Below are positions 1 to 11,820 of a DNA stretch of 64,000 nucleotides, in pieces. The notes beneath the pieces were generated by a model. It made no database searches. It saw only the letters and a list, made by a program, of their open reading frames with translations, and was not told the DNA's origin. Numbering within the stretch: the stretch's first letter is position 1; every line of letters begins with the position of its first letter. Source of the DNA: Pegea sp. RAD2-039 (lineage: Eukaryota > Chordata > Thaliacea > Salpida > Salpidae); NCBI GenBank assembly GCA_034620365.1, contig JAQGEQ010000127.1:1-64000 (forward strand). Direction: 5' to 3'. The translations under genes were made by a program, and so were the position numbers.

Positions 1-127
1 AAAATTGTTGTATAAATTCCAACTCAATAGTGGGAAGAATAAAATTATCTGCAGGAGTTTGATCATCTACAGCATAATTATTCTCTTCTAACCACAAATC
101 AGCTGTAATAACTTGATGAATTTCCAT
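1..127 (-). CDS. Homeobox-zinc finger gene, copy 1, N-terminal fragment
   Basis: This is the 5' end of exon 1 of the homeobox-zinc finger gene, cut by the window edge. The ATG lies at 127 and reads leftward, opening MEIHQVITADLWLEENN, as in the copies starting at 9,253 and 15,903. The 42 visible codons are open and stop just inside the homeodomain. The rest of the gene lies outside the window, so whether it is functional cannot be judged. It belongs to a tandem family of at least three copies. Confidence 0.75.
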   Translation of the reverse strand, partial: MEIHQVITADLWLEENNYAVDDQTPADNFILPTIELEFIQQF

Positions 128-1420
128 TATTATCAATTACTAAGTCTGTTTATAAAAGAAATATTAATAAGCTTAACTCAAGTTTAATTGAAAAAGAAGT
201 TTTTCGATATAACTTATAAACAATTTAAATTATATTTCAGTTTATTAATGTACATCTAGATATAAAAATGCATAAAATTATCTATAAACAAACTTCAAAA
301 TAAAATGAATTATTTTAAAATTATGCTAAAAAAACATTGAAAATAAAATTCACTGGAATAAACATTTGTTGTAAAAAGCTAAAATATTTTTTATTAATAA
401 ACATCATGTACGACTGTTTTTAAATGATTAAGAAAGCAACTAAAATAATCTGGTAACTTAACTTTTAAAATTTAAGAAATAAAGTTTGGTGATATTATGT
501 AAGATTTAAGCAAATTATTTCAGTAGAATTAGAATAAAATAAACTCTTAAATCTTTAAAAATTCCAAATAAATCTTAAAAGGAAATTTTTTATGAAATAA
601 ATTGAGAACTATACCAACGGTAAATAACTTAGCCAATTTTTCTTCTCTCTTCAATTTAACTTACATTCCTCTGTCTAAGTAGTAAAAGTTTTATTTAAGT
701 GATGCCATTTATTGGTGTATAAACTGCACTTGGAGTTTAATAAACTTGTTCTATCAATTTAATCAGATATAAAATAACTAATATCTACAAAAAAAAAAAC
801 AAATTTTTAGACTTATGGATTCAATAACACCAAAGAAATCGGTGACAAATTGAAAATAAAACAATTATACATTTGAATAAATTAAAACTATTCGAATAGA
901 GAGCTCTATTAAACTACAAAAGTTGCAAATAACCAAAGTTATAAAAGTGCTCAAGCCTAGCGTGGATAAGATATTAACATATGCGGTATAATATTCTACT
1001 GTTATTCGTTTAAAATATACTACAAACAACTCTGAATACACTACCAGAGGCAACACCATGTTCTTGACATAATAATTAAGTGAAAAAAACATTATGAATA
1101 AATGATACATGTAAGGAAAGTAGAAAATTGATCAGATCTGTTCCTCTTATAGTCAAAAGTATCTACTATAAACTTGAATTTGCAAATATACATTTTTAAC
1201 AACTTTATCATGCATCAATATTTACTTCTCAATAGCTTGTCAACTTTCACTTCAACAACCTGTGGAACAATTATTCAATAAAAACCCTAAAAATTTTCAC
1301 CAAAACTAACTAAGCAAAAGTATAAAGAAACTAGTAACAAGAATGGATTCTCACAGAAGCTGAGGATATGAAACATATACCCAAGTATCAGTGGAATCTA
1401 ATATCAGCTGTAAAAGTTTT
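128..1420. repeat. 5' flank of homeobox-zinc finger gene, copy 1
   Basis: No gene is recognised. The segment is nearly the same as 9,254-10,535 and 15,904-17,190, so it is the duplicated upstream flank of the three homeobox-zinc finger copies. A hydrophobic minus-strand reading frame near 865-1,110 recurs near 16,648-16,836. That follows from the duplication and is weak evidence for coding. Confidence 0.7.
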
Positions 1421-1424
1421 ACAG

Positions 1425-2240
1425 GGGATGAAAAAGACACAGAAATTGAAGTGACCTGGTAATGACAAAATGTAAAACTTCTGGCTGCAATACCTACTGC
1501 TCATAATGTAAGTGCAAACCAACTGAACAAATAAGTTTTATGATAGATAGATGATAATATCTTATCATTGATGATATCTAAGCATAAACCACAAGTGATA
1601 GTTGCATTGGCATCTTTCTTTAAGAAGTCTATAATACCTGAAACAGTTTAAGATACCTGAAACTGTGAAAAGACACCAAAAACAGTAAAAAAAACCAGAA
1701 ACAGTACAAAGATTAAAAACATTTTAATAATGTTTAATCTTTAACTTTAATTATCTTCATTACTGCCAGTTTTGTGAGAAATATTTGGAAATGAAAGAGT
1801 TTTGAAGTTTCATATAAAATGGAAACACAAAAATAATAAGAAAATGTTTTCCTGCAATATATGCAGTTACAATATAATTCTACATTTCAATAAAATAAAA
1901 CTGTACATTTAAATAAAAGAAATTTATCCATATAAATAATATAAAAACAATAAAAAAAAATTTTAGAGAACTTCTTTCCTTTTCCAACTACTCAAAACAA
2001 CTGAAGATTTTCGACGCCCCTTACATTGCTGAATGTCTTAATTACATAAGCGGTAAAATATTTTACTGTTTTACATTTCAAACATACGAATTTTTGAAAA
2101 TGAAAGAGTTTTGAAGTTTCATATAAGAAGAAAACACAAAAATAATAAGAAAAATGATTTCCTGCAATATATGCAGTTATTCAACTGATTATCCAACCAC
2201 TTTTAAATTACACCAGTTAACCCACAGTGGAAAAAACCTT
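1425..2240 (+). pseudogene. Relics of C2H2 zinc-finger first exon (two pieces)
   Basis: Near 1,760-1,870 and again near 2,090-2,236 the plus strand carries a degraded zinc-finger exon. The pieces read roughly CQFCE, NERVLKFHI, then CNICSYSTDY and FKLHQLTHSG. This matches the first two fingers of the homeobox-zinc finger gene (CEFCEDIF, then CNLCD). The first piece loses frame by one base after the first Cys pair. The second lacks that Cys pair. No complete reading frame remains. Similar relics sit at 4,930-5,070 and 17,525-17,690. Confidence 0.6.
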
Positions 2241-3470
2241 TTAATTGTTTTCACTCTGAATATGAGATGTATATGAATGGACTTGGTGCTTACATATCTT
2301 ATTGTGTTTATGATAATAACTTGTTAGATTATATGAAGCAAATTAAATTAGGAATACAAGACAGACAATCAAGAATTAATTAAATAATTCTTCATTCAAT
2401 GTATAAAGTGGTTAGTTAGAGTTTTCACCATAATTCTAAAGATTTAAAATTAAATAAATATTTTTAATATCAAATAACTTCTTACAAAATAAAATCTTTT
2501 TACTTTTAATTATTTAATTTATCAATTTATGATTTAGTTTATCTTGTAATATCCGATTTAAAAGTTAAGCAAAATATAGTTTTCTTCACTCTGTTATCTT
2601 TGGTTTCACTATCAATAAACATTTTGAATGTCCTTAAATATTTTCACTTCTTTAAAATTAATCAATCCTTTATTCTTGAAAAGCAAAAATTATGATTTCA
2701 TTTTGTTTACAAAAACAAGAATATTAATTTGTAAATGAATATGAGGTACAAAGTTATATCGGAAAATTATAATTTATATTTTATGATCATGTGTGAAAAT
2801 GGTGAAATATTTTCTTTATACTTTTATTGTTTAAACAAGTGATTTTTTTCAATCTTTTTAGTTTTGGCTCGCTTCTAATAAGTTTTAACAAAATAAATTC
2901 TTCAATTTTATGCCAAATTTATTTAATCTAATCATGCTTCACATAATTAAACTTTAAATGAGTTTATATCGTTTGTTGGTTTGTTGTAAAACTTGTTATG
3001 ATTCAACCAAATATCTGAGTAGTTTATAATTATTATTCTAACTATTTATATTTTAATTGTTTAATATTTTTGCTGTTGTGTTTCAAAGTTTTATAAAATA
3101 AAGTTACAAATTAGAAATTTTAAGCAATATTTATCCTTTAAGATTAAATCTTATTAATTTATTTGTATCTCAGACTGAGGGTGCAGATGAAGATGATTAT
3201 TTGTGTAAATTTTATTTACTACATTTAAATAAAATTGCTAATATTTCAAATAAACAATTTTCAATAAAATAAATTTGATTTTGTACAGTTTAGTTTGTAA
3301 TAAATACAATGAGCTACATTTAGGTGATTATCCTGTACATGACAAAATGAGTCAAGTTCCATATACCAAAATCAAAATGGCTACTCTCAAATATTTGTTT
3401 TGAAATAATTTTAAATTGGATTGATTTATTCAATTTGGAAATCTAAAATTTATTTCTTTTTGAAATTGAG
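2241..3470. other. AT-rich segment with no recognised gene
   Basis: Long A/T runs and stops in all frames. I see no exon, RNA gene or repeat that I can name. It separates the zinc-finger relics from the PRDM9-like SET relic. Confidence 0.5.
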
Positions 3471-3476
3471 GATTTG

Positions 3477-4066
3477 ATGGGACGAGCAAAACTTACCTGC
3501 CCAAAAGGGATCAGAGTTGATAAATCCTCTATAAGAGGTGGGGGTGAAGGAGTTTGGACAGAAGTTGCTATACCACAAGGTATTGTATTTGGACCATATG
3601 AGGGTGAAAAGATTCATCGTCAGGATGTACAAATATTGAAACATGTGTATGAAGGAGGATGTGCTTGGGAGTTATTGATGTATAACTTCAACATCAGTTA
3701 GTTTGTAGAAATTTGAAACAATTTGGTTTTTTAGATTTACAAGAGATGAAAGTTGTCTCATTATATTGATGGGAAAGATAGAAGATACAGTATTGGCTGA
3801 GTTATGTCAATTGTGCAAGGTGATTAGTTGTTATTTCTACTTTTTGACGAAAGTTTGAGTCATAATTTGTTTTATAAACAAGAACAAAATCTTTTAGCTT
3901 TCCAATACAAACAAGCAAATTATTATAAAACGTTTAAAAAAAAATTCAGAATTGCTTGTTTGGTACGGGAAGCAATATGCTCAAAATTTGGGCTCGTCAA
4001 CTACTAATGAGATTCCTCAAATGGAGATCACAGAGTTGAAAAGGAACCCAGAATTACTATCAAGAA
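3477..4066 (+). pseudogene. PRDM9-like SET domain pseudogene
   Basis: The plus strand encodes a broken SET domain of the PRDM9/PRDM7 type, a histone H3 methyltransferase family. The open part (3,477-3,701) reads GIRVDKSSIRGGGEGVW and GIVFGPYEGE, the family's N-terminal SET signature, then stops. Further pieces follow in other frames: SHYIDGKD near 3,758, YWLSYVNCAR near 3,792, EQNLLAFQYKQANYYKT near 3,885 and SELLVWYGKQYAQNLG near 3,950. At least two frame changes separate them, one beside a run of nine A. The last stretch, ELKRNPELLSR, ends at a plausible GTAAAT donor near 4,067. It matches the short linker exon of the homeobox-zinc finger genes (NLKRNPELLKR). No fingers follow directly, because an SMC6 pseudogene lies next in line. 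Confidence 0.85.
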
Positions 4067-4162
4067 GTAAATTGAGATTTTTTGAAGTATTTAAATAAAA
4101 ACGAATTTGTAAAAAAAAGATTTAAAAAAAACGGTAAAAAATAAATAAAAAATTGCAGCAAA

Positions 4163-4840
4163 TCATCTTGCTTTCTTGTGGCGTTCAGGATCAGGCATCT
4201 TCCAAACCTGTACTTTATGATCTCTTGATAGATTAGAGATTTCATTTGGAGTGAGAAAAATAAATTGAACATTTGGTTGTGTCTTTGCACAACCTAGCAA
4301 AACCTCTATAGTCATACGATGGTTATCAATATCCATAAAGACATCAAATTCATCCAAACAACGAAGAGGAGTTTACATAATCTTCCATAAAGACATCATA
4401 AGACAAACTATACTAAAAGAACGCTCACCACCAGAAAGGAACTTCATTTCCTTTCCACTTCCTCCCCCTCTTTGACTGACTTCAAGTTGAAGTAATTTTT
4501 TTGTATGATTAAAGTTTGCACTTCCTTTCAGATTAAAAGCATCAACGGATTTCATCAAGTTGAAAGTAAATTGTGAAGCTAATATATGTACTAATTTCAT
4601 TTGTCGACTGAGATTAAATGATAAAATTTCTTCAAATTTTTTCAGTTGGTTTGTGCAAATTTGAATCTGACTTCTAGCAGTATGGTAGAGTTCTTTAGCA
4701 GTTTTTACTTCTTCCAAACTCTTGTCGTAATCTCCAAAAGTTTTTTCTCTGTTTTAATGTTTTCTTGAATCGCTGAAATTGTTTTAATGATATCTTTAGT
4801 GGGTTCTTCAATACCAGGTCGCTCTTTAGATACTTGCTAG
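4163..4840 (-). pseudogene. SMC6: SMC6 C-terminal pseudogene, intronless
   Basis: The minus strand encodes the last coiled coil and C-terminal ATPase lobe of SMC6, a subunit of the SMC5/6 DNA repair complex. Diagnostic motifs are the ABC signature FLSGGERSFSIVCLMMSLW near 4,400, then CLDEFDVFMD (Walker B region), FIFLTP and the C-terminal MPDPER. An in-frame TAA at about 4,375-4,377 splits two open parts, 4,163-4,357 and 4,373-4,717. A one-base frame change near 4,735 separates an upstream piece (KERPGIEEPTKDII). No intron interrupts about 670 bp, as expected for a processed copy or a very 5'-truncated one. No poly(A) tract or target-site duplication was confirmed. Confidence 0.85.
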
Positions 4841-5090
4841 CAGTGATAGTTGCATTGGTATCTTTCTTTAATAGGTCTATAACACCTGAAACAGTAAATA
4901 GATTTAAAAAATATTTGAATACTATTTAATGCTTTAACTTTAATTATCTTCATCACTGCCAGTTTTGTGAAGAATTTTTTGGAAATGAAAGAGTTTTGAA
5001 GTCTTATATTAAAAAGAAACACAAAAATAATAAGAAAAAGTTTTCCTGCAATATTTGCAGTTATTCGTGGAAGACAATAGCCTCAAGAAA
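4841..5090 (+). pseudogene. C2H2 zinc-finger exon relic
   Basis: From about 4,935 the plus strand reads HHCQFCEEFFGNERVLK, then KKKHKNNKKKFSCNICSYS in one frame. This is the first finger and start of the second finger of the same family as the homeobox-zinc finger genes. It breaks off after the second Cys pair. The 80 bases before it repeat the sequence at 1,597-1,660 and 17,377-17,440, so the SMC6/PRDM block interrupts a duplicated flank. Confidence 0.6.
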
Positions 5091-5690
5091 CCTACAAAAG
5101 TTTCTGCTGAAGTTGTTTTAAACTGAATTATTTAAACTCAGTGTTTGAATGATATATAATTTATTTTTTTTTGAAACAAATTATATTAAAAAGTTGTTCG
5201 GGCTCAAAAAGAAATTAAAATTTTATTTCTTTATATTTGTTAAAGACCCACTGTGATATCAATAAAATCAGTTTACTTATTCTTATTTATTTAATGTTTT
5301 GTTCTAAAATTTAAAGAAAATAATTTCAAGATTCAGGAATTGTCTTATTTTTTAAAACATTTAAACATTCCTCTATTTTGTAGAAATCAATATCTAGTCT
5401 CTATTATTAATTTAGTTTGCAAATTTAAATTTGACTTCTTGGGCCAATTAACCGAAAGTCCATTTTCACAGTTTGCTAGTAAAATTAAATGAATATAGTT
5501 TGAAGCAATTAAAATCTAACTAAACGTTGCAAAATTTTGGTGAAAATATTTTACTTTTAATTTAAATTGTTTAAAAATAAACTGTTACAAGTTGTTTAGA
5601 AAATTCTATTTGAATAAGTTTCAGGTTATAGGTTATATTCTATTTGAGTAAGTGCTTATAAGTTGTGATATAGTTATTTATAGGAAGTGA
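5091..5690. other. AT-rich segment with no recognised gene
   Basis: No open frame, RNA gene or named repeat is visible. It lies between a zinc-finger relic and a LINE ORF1 fragment. Confidence 0.4.
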
Positions 5691-5749
5691 TTTGTATAGT
5701 ATATGTATTGTGATTGGTGACAGTAAAAATCTTTTATGAAAACTCTGGT

Positions 5750-6315
5750 GGATTCACATAAAAGTGGCAAGACCTTACGGTCTACTGTAAATAAAAATCC
5801 TGAAAGAGATTGCAATTGCCAATCCTGCAATAAAATTTACTCTGGTAAAATCCTGTAATTGAATGCTTTAAATGTCTCTCCTGCTTTCATCTCACCTGTA
5901 GTGATCTGAGCAAGAAAATCTATGATATGTTTGATAAAAACCATATGACGCAAACGGGATTTAAATGGTTTTGCATTAAATGTAGAACCATGGCCACAAC
6001 AGCTACCTCACCCAATTCTGATGAAAAAATATTATCAGACATCAGCAAATCTATATCTGATGAATTAGTGAAACTTAAATCAGAAATTGCCAAGATTGAT
6101 TAGAAAGTTTTTAGTTTGTCTAAATCAATGGACGAACTGAATGCATCTATAAAGAAACAAGTCACATGGGCCTCGGTGGTCCCGGTTCCGAGAAAAATGC
6201 TAACATGGTGCACCTTCTTACCAAGAAGGCCTACGACACGCGCAAAAAACTCACTTTAGACCGTGAGGACTGAGAAAACAATGTTATTATCTTTAATGTC
6301 TTTAAGACTGAACAT
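5750..6315 (+). mobile_element. LINE ORF1 fragment with PHD-like finger
   Basis: A degraded ORF1 of a CR1/L2-like non-LTR retrotransposon. Pieces in shifting frames read CNCQSCNKIYSGK, ECFKCLSCFHLTC and GFKWFCIKCR, giving the Cys/His spacing of a PHD finger (CxxC, CxxC, HxxC, CxxC). A predicted coiled coil follows (DEKILSDISKSISDELVKLK), then VTWASVV, AYDTRKKLTLDRED and NNVIIFNVFK, typical of the end of such ORF1 proteins. Several stops and frame changes mean it is dead. It sits at the 3' flank of homeobox-zinc finger copy 2 and has no partner at the same place in copy 3. Confidence 0.65.
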
Positions 6316-6710
6316 TTTAAAGAAAGTTCAAAAATGAACTTCTGTCAAGTTTTAATAAAAATTCCAAAATATTTCTAATCGGGGTTCCAAGATAACATCA
6401 GATAGGATGTCTAGAAAGACAATAATAAAGATCATTAAAAAGACATTAGAAACTTGCGATAAAAGTAAATTTCTTAAAAGCACAATTTAGCTAGTAACTA
6501 ATTGATTCAATTAAAAATTAATCTAATTATTTAAAACTATTTGTTTATTGATCATTCGATTTTATTAATTACAATTCTTTCGACTAAAAACTTTTTAAAG
6601 ACTCAAATTAAAATCACAACAAATCGAATAAATGAAACTTTTATTAAAACAACAAAATAAACAATTTTAACAAATAAACAAAAAAACAAACAAATGAAAC
6701 TTTCATAAAC

Positions 6711-9253
6711 TCAATTGTGACTTCGCAGATGTTTGTTTAAATAAAAAGGACACATAAACCCTTTTTTACAAACACTGCAGTTATATGGAAAGTTTCTGGT
6801 GGATACGGATCTCGTGTTGCTTCAGAGTAGATGACGTTGTAAATGATTTTGAGCAAATCTTACAATGAAACAACTTCTCGCCTGTGTGGACTCGTTTGTG
6901 TCCTGTAAGATGACATGATTGCCCAAATGTCTTTCCACATTGATTACAAACAAAAGCTTTGTGCTTCTGGTGAGTATTACGGATATGTTGTTGCTTGTGA
7001 GATTTCTGGCTAAACGATTTTTCGCAAAGCTCGCATTGATACGTCACCTTTAAGTGAACTGACTCATTATGTTGGTTGAGATTGCATTTTAGTCCAAAGC
7101 TTTTTCCACACAAGCGACAATGAAAACTTTTCACTTTATTGTGGGTTATTTGATGTCGTTTGAGATTGCCTTTTCTATCAGTAGTATAGTCGCATAGATT
7201 GCATGAAAACTTTTTATTAGGCGAATGTTTTCTTTTAAGATGAACTTCAAATACTTTCTTATCAGCAAAAATGTCTTCACAAAACTCGCAGTGATAAAGA
7301 TCAGCTGCACAAAAATTGTGTTATTACAAAAATTAATTTTATTCTAGTACTAGAAACATTACTAAGATATATTTTTTTACAAATAAATGGAAAAGTTTAA
7401 TTTACTTCTTTTGAGCAATTCAGGATTCCTTTTCAGATTCTTGATTTCTTTCTGAGGACTTTTAGCTGTAAAAAGTTATTTGTAGTTATTCATAAGATTG
7501 TCTTTATGACGAATAACATTAGTTAACTTTCGATTTTTTAATTAAAGTAATTCATAAATAATTTAGTATTATTTTACTAAATAAATATTTTCTAACTTTT
7601 ATTTTCATCTTTCGTGGCATCTTCTAAATCTTCATTATCATTATCAAGAACATTTTCAAGCATTTCTTCATTTTCACCTGCAGTATCCTCATTGTCATCT
7701 CTATCACCATCACCAAGAGCGTTCTTCATTTGATCTTCATCTTCACAACCATCCAGAGTATTCTCAATGTGATCCTTATTTCCACCTTCAAAATTGCAAT
7801 CATTAACGTCATTTAGGTCTTCATCATCAAGAACATTTCAATCAAAATTTTCATAATCATTACTTTCAACAACATCTTTAACTGAATCTTCATCAACAAC
7901 ATCATCATCCAGTTGTTCTTGGATGGCTTCAGGACATTCTGTAACAATAAGATTAATTAAAAAACCTCCAGTGCAATTTCTATTAGTCATGTTAAGGGTT
8001 TTAATGCTATTCCTTATCAAAACAGATCACTATTATTTAATAATAATATATTATCTATAATGTAAATGGGTTACTATTAGTCATAAATATTTTTTTTTGT
8101 GATTACTTATACCATTACAAACATTATAACTTTAGTTTAGAAGTTGTACTTAGAACAGTTTTACTTTCCAACTTTCTTCTTTTAATCTCTGGTTGATTGA
8201 AACAACTTTCATATCCACCACAACCTTCACTAACAGATTTTGATCCTTTTAAAACAAATTTGTTGTTTAAATTTAAATATTTTGTTGAATATAAACTTGT
8301 ATCACAATTTCTTGGTCAGGCAAACATGTTAACAGTCATTAGATTATTAAAAGATCAAAATTATAAAAACCAGTTTAATAATAGATTTATCAAACACTTC
8401 AACAATATTACTTCAAAGGTTTTCTCAGTTCATTATATTAAACTTCCAATATTAAAATAACTTAGTTATAAAACCAAACACCAAAAACATAAACAAACAA
8501 TAAAATCATATATTATAACATCATAAGATCATTTAAAATTAAAATTTACCTTCTTCAACCAATATTCTAGAAGAATTAAAATCTTCTATTTGTTTAGGTT
8601 GATAATAAACTTGAGTTTCTATTGTTTCTGTCTTGCAAAGCTAGTTAGCAAAAAAGAATCCCAGTAAAATTATACAATCTAGATTATTTATTTATAAAAG
8701 ATTAAAAATAAATTCATAAAAAAAGTACTAAAACCATCTAACAAATTATTTTTATATGTAGAAACAACTAACATTTTGACAATAAATATATATAACAAAA
8801 AAAGATACTTACAAAGGTTTCAGATGAAGATACAGTGTTTAGGTCTTCTCCTTGACTTGTAGAAGCAACAGGTTCCTTAGATGGAATTTCAGAGATGTTA
8901 TTATCACCATTTGAAGCCAATTTCCTTAAACTATCTTCAATATTTTTAATTTCTTCTTCATAATATTTTATGATTTTACACTTTGCATATTGTATTTCTG
9001 AAGGACTCCAACTTATGTTATTCTGAAGCCTTTTCATGTTAAACCAACGCTGAATCGATTTATATGAATAGCCAGAATTTTCAGAGAGTTTAATTAGTTG
9101 ATCCTCTGATGGATAAGGGAAAGCACAAAATTGTTGTATAAATTCCAACTCAATAGTGGGAAGAATAAAATTATCTGCAGGAGTTTGATCATCTACAGCA
9201 TAATTATTCTCTTCTAACCACAAATCAGCAGTAATGACTTGATGAATTTCCAT
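6711..9253 (-). pseudogene. Homeobox-zinc finger gene, copy 2, broken
   Basis: The exon layout is the same as the intact copy at 13,315-15,903. Exon 1 is 8,813-9,253 (homeodomain, open), exon 2 8,550-8,640, exon 3 7,597-7,938 (acidic), exon 4 7,406-7,465 and exon 5 about 6,711-7,304 (fingers). Two lesions are visible. A TGA at 7,838-7,840 replaces the glycine codon seen in copy 3, in the acidic exon. A small deletion near 6,803 shifts frame after the sixth finger and gives an early stop at 6,781, losing finger seven. Exon 3 is 39 bp shorter than in copy 3, which keeps frame. Splice sites look intact, so a truncated product of roughly 210 residues with the homeodomain alone is possible. I call it a pseudogene for the full protein. 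Confidence 0.8.
8197..8460 (+). other. Antisense open frame in intron 2 of copy 2, conserved
   Basis: An 87-codon open stretch lies antisense in the intron between exons 2 and 3. A copy at 14,846-15,109 differs at few residues and is also open. It has no ATG at its start and matches nothing I recognise; it contains DPFKTNLLFKFKYF and QFLGQA. It may be a decayed or captured exon, or chance. Confidence 0.25.
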
Positions 9254-10535
9254 TATTATCAATTACTAAGTCTGTTTATAAAAGAAATATTAATAAGCTT
9301 AACTCAAGTTTAATTGAAAAAGAAGTTTTTCTATATAACTTATATAAACAATTTAAATTATATTTCAGTTTATTAATGTACATCTAAATATAAAAATGCA
9401 TAAAAATATCTATAAACAAACTTCAAAATAGAATGAATTATTTTAAAAACATGCTAAAAAAACATTGAAAATAAAATTCACTGGAATAAACATTTGTTGT
9501 AAAAAGGTAAAATTCTTTTTATTAATAAACATCGTGTACGACTGTTTTTTAATGATTAGGAAAGCAACTAAAATAATCTGGTAACTTAACCTTTAAAATT
9601 TAACAAATAAAGTTTGGTGATATTATGTAAGATTTAAGCAAATTATTTCAGTAGAATAAGAATAAAATAAACTCTTAAATCTTTAAAAATTCAAAATAAA
9701 TCTTAAAAGGAAATTTTTTATGAAATAAATTGAGAACTATACCAACAGTAAATAACTTAGCCAATTTTTCTTCTCTCTTCAATTTAACTTACAATCCTCT
9801 GTCTAAGTAGTAAAAGTTTTATTTAAGTGATGCCATTTATTGGTCTATAAACTGCACTTGGAGTTTAATAAACTTGTTCTATCAATTTAATCAGATATAA
9901 AATAACTAATATCTACAAAAAAAAAAAAAATTTTTAGACTTATGGATTCAATAACACCAAAGAAATCGGTGACAAATTGAAAATAAAACAATTATACATT
10001 TGAATAAATTAAAACTATTCGAATAGAGAGCTCTATTAAACTACAAAAGTTGCAAATAACCAAAGTTATAAAAGTGCTCAAGCCTAGCGTGGATAAGATA
10101 TTAACATATGCGGTAAAATATTCTACTGTTATTCGTTTTAATTATACTACAAACAACTCTGAATACACTACCAGAGGCAACAATATGTTCTTTATATAAT
10201 AATTAAGTGATAAAAACATTATGAATAAATGAAACAATTAAAGAAAGTAGAAAAATTATCAGATCTGTTCCTCTTATAGTCAAAAGTATATACTATAAAC
10301 TTGAATTTGCAAATATACATCTTTAACAACTTTCTCATGCATCAATATTTACTTCTTAATGGCTTGTCAACTTTCACTTCAACAACCTGTGGAAAAATTA
10401 TTTAATAAAAACTCTAAAATCTTCTACCAAAACCAACTATGCAAAAGTATAAAGAAACTAGTAACAAGAATGGATTCTCACAGAAGCTGAGGATATGAAA
10501 CATATACCCAAGTATCAGTGGAATCTAATATCAGG
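9254..10535. repeat. 5' flank of homeobox-zinc finger gene, copy 2
   Basis: Duplicated non-coding flank matching 128-1,420 and 15,904-17,190. The match stops at about 10,537, where LINE sequence begins, so a LINE fragment replaces the zinc-finger relic found in the other two flanks. Confidence 0.7.
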
Positions 10536-10539
10536 TGTA

Positions 10540-11820
10540 AAACTCTGAGGCGAGGAAGAGTTCCACAAATTTGGAAGAAAGCTATTATTGCTCCAACTCA
10601 TAAAAGGGGTCCCAGAAACACCGTACTTAACTACAGACCAGTTTCACTGACTTCAGTTATCTGCAGAACTCAAGAGAATATCATTCACAATCATATGACC
10701 AGTCATTTGATAGAGCACCATCTAATATCTGATGTCCAGCATGGCTTTGTGAAACAGAGATCTTCCCTCACTCAACATTTCACTTTTTGTAATGAGCTTA
10801 CAGCCCATTATGAAAGTAATACTCCCTGTGACATCATATACCTCGATATTGCCAAAGCGTTTAAATCTGTCTCTCACAACAAGCTCTTTTTTGTATTTAA
10901 AAACTCATAAATCAACAGGTATATCTTACAGTGGATTGAAGATTACTTATCAGGTAGAACCCAACAAACTCGGGTAGAATTTTCTTTATCTACTTCTAGT
11001 CAAATCACTAGTGGTGTTCCTCAGGGTTCCGTTCTGGGTCCCCTTCTCTTTTTAATTTTCATCCAAGACCTCGTCAGAAGATTAGTAGCAGTAGATGATG
11101 TCAGAGTGTTTGTGTATGCAGATGATATCAAGCTATTATCTTGTAATTCTTCAAAACTTCAAACTGCACTACACACTGTAGAAAACTGGTCTACGAATTG
11201 GCAGCTCAGAATCCAGCTCTTAAAGTCTGAACATTTTCTCGTAAACCAGCTGCAAATTTATTGAACCAATACTCCATCAAAGGATTTATTATTCAACGAG
11301 TATCTTTGGACCTAGACTTTGGCATTACTCTATCATCTGACTTTAAATGGCGCAATTATCTTTCCAAAATCTTTGTAAAATCAATCAACTTTATCTACCG
11401 TATTATAAAGACCTCTACTTCTAAGGACCCATATTTTGTATCAATCTTTTCAAACTTTAAGTACGTCAAATTCTTGAAAACAATGTTAGTACATGGATGC
11501 CATATCAAGTTAATGATATCAAAAAAATTGAGTCTGTTCAGGCCACATTTACGAGATTAGTATGCAGGAAACTTAATATTAAGTATGACAGTTATAAACA
11601 TTGTCTCAGTTTCTTCAATTTAGATACTTTGGAAAATCAACGGATTAAATACGACTTAGTTCTTATTTTTAAGATTATCCACAATTTAATTGACCTTAAA
11701 TTTGATGACTTCTTTTCCATTAGTACTTCCCTCAAGTTATATCAACTCAGACGACACACAGTACACCTTAATGAGCCTATATTACTTGGTACGTTAATTA
11801 AAGAAAGTTTTTTATGATTT
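10540..11820 (+). mobile_element. LINE ORF2 reverse transcriptase fragment, CR1/jockey-like
   Basis: A 5'-truncated, frame-broken reverse transcriptase of a non-LTR retrotransposon. In order: NYRPVSLTS near 10,630, HGFVKQRSSLTQH near 10,740, the motif A region IIYLDIAKAFKSVSH near 10,835, SGVPQGSVLGPLLFLIF near 11,010, and the catalytic YADD in VYADDIKLLS near 11,115. The thumb and C-terminal part follows (LDFGITLSSDFKW; FTRLVCRKLNIKYDSYKH). Stops lie near 10,908 and 11,262, with frame changes after 11,400. The C-terminal part is the same family as the younger insertion at 58,002-58,798. No ORF1 or 5' UTR precedes it. Confidence 0.85.

Noticed and set aside
865-1110. 81-codon hydrophobic minus frame
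   Set aside because: It is recurrent only because the flank is duplicated. There is no splice context or recognisable domain, and its start differs between copies.
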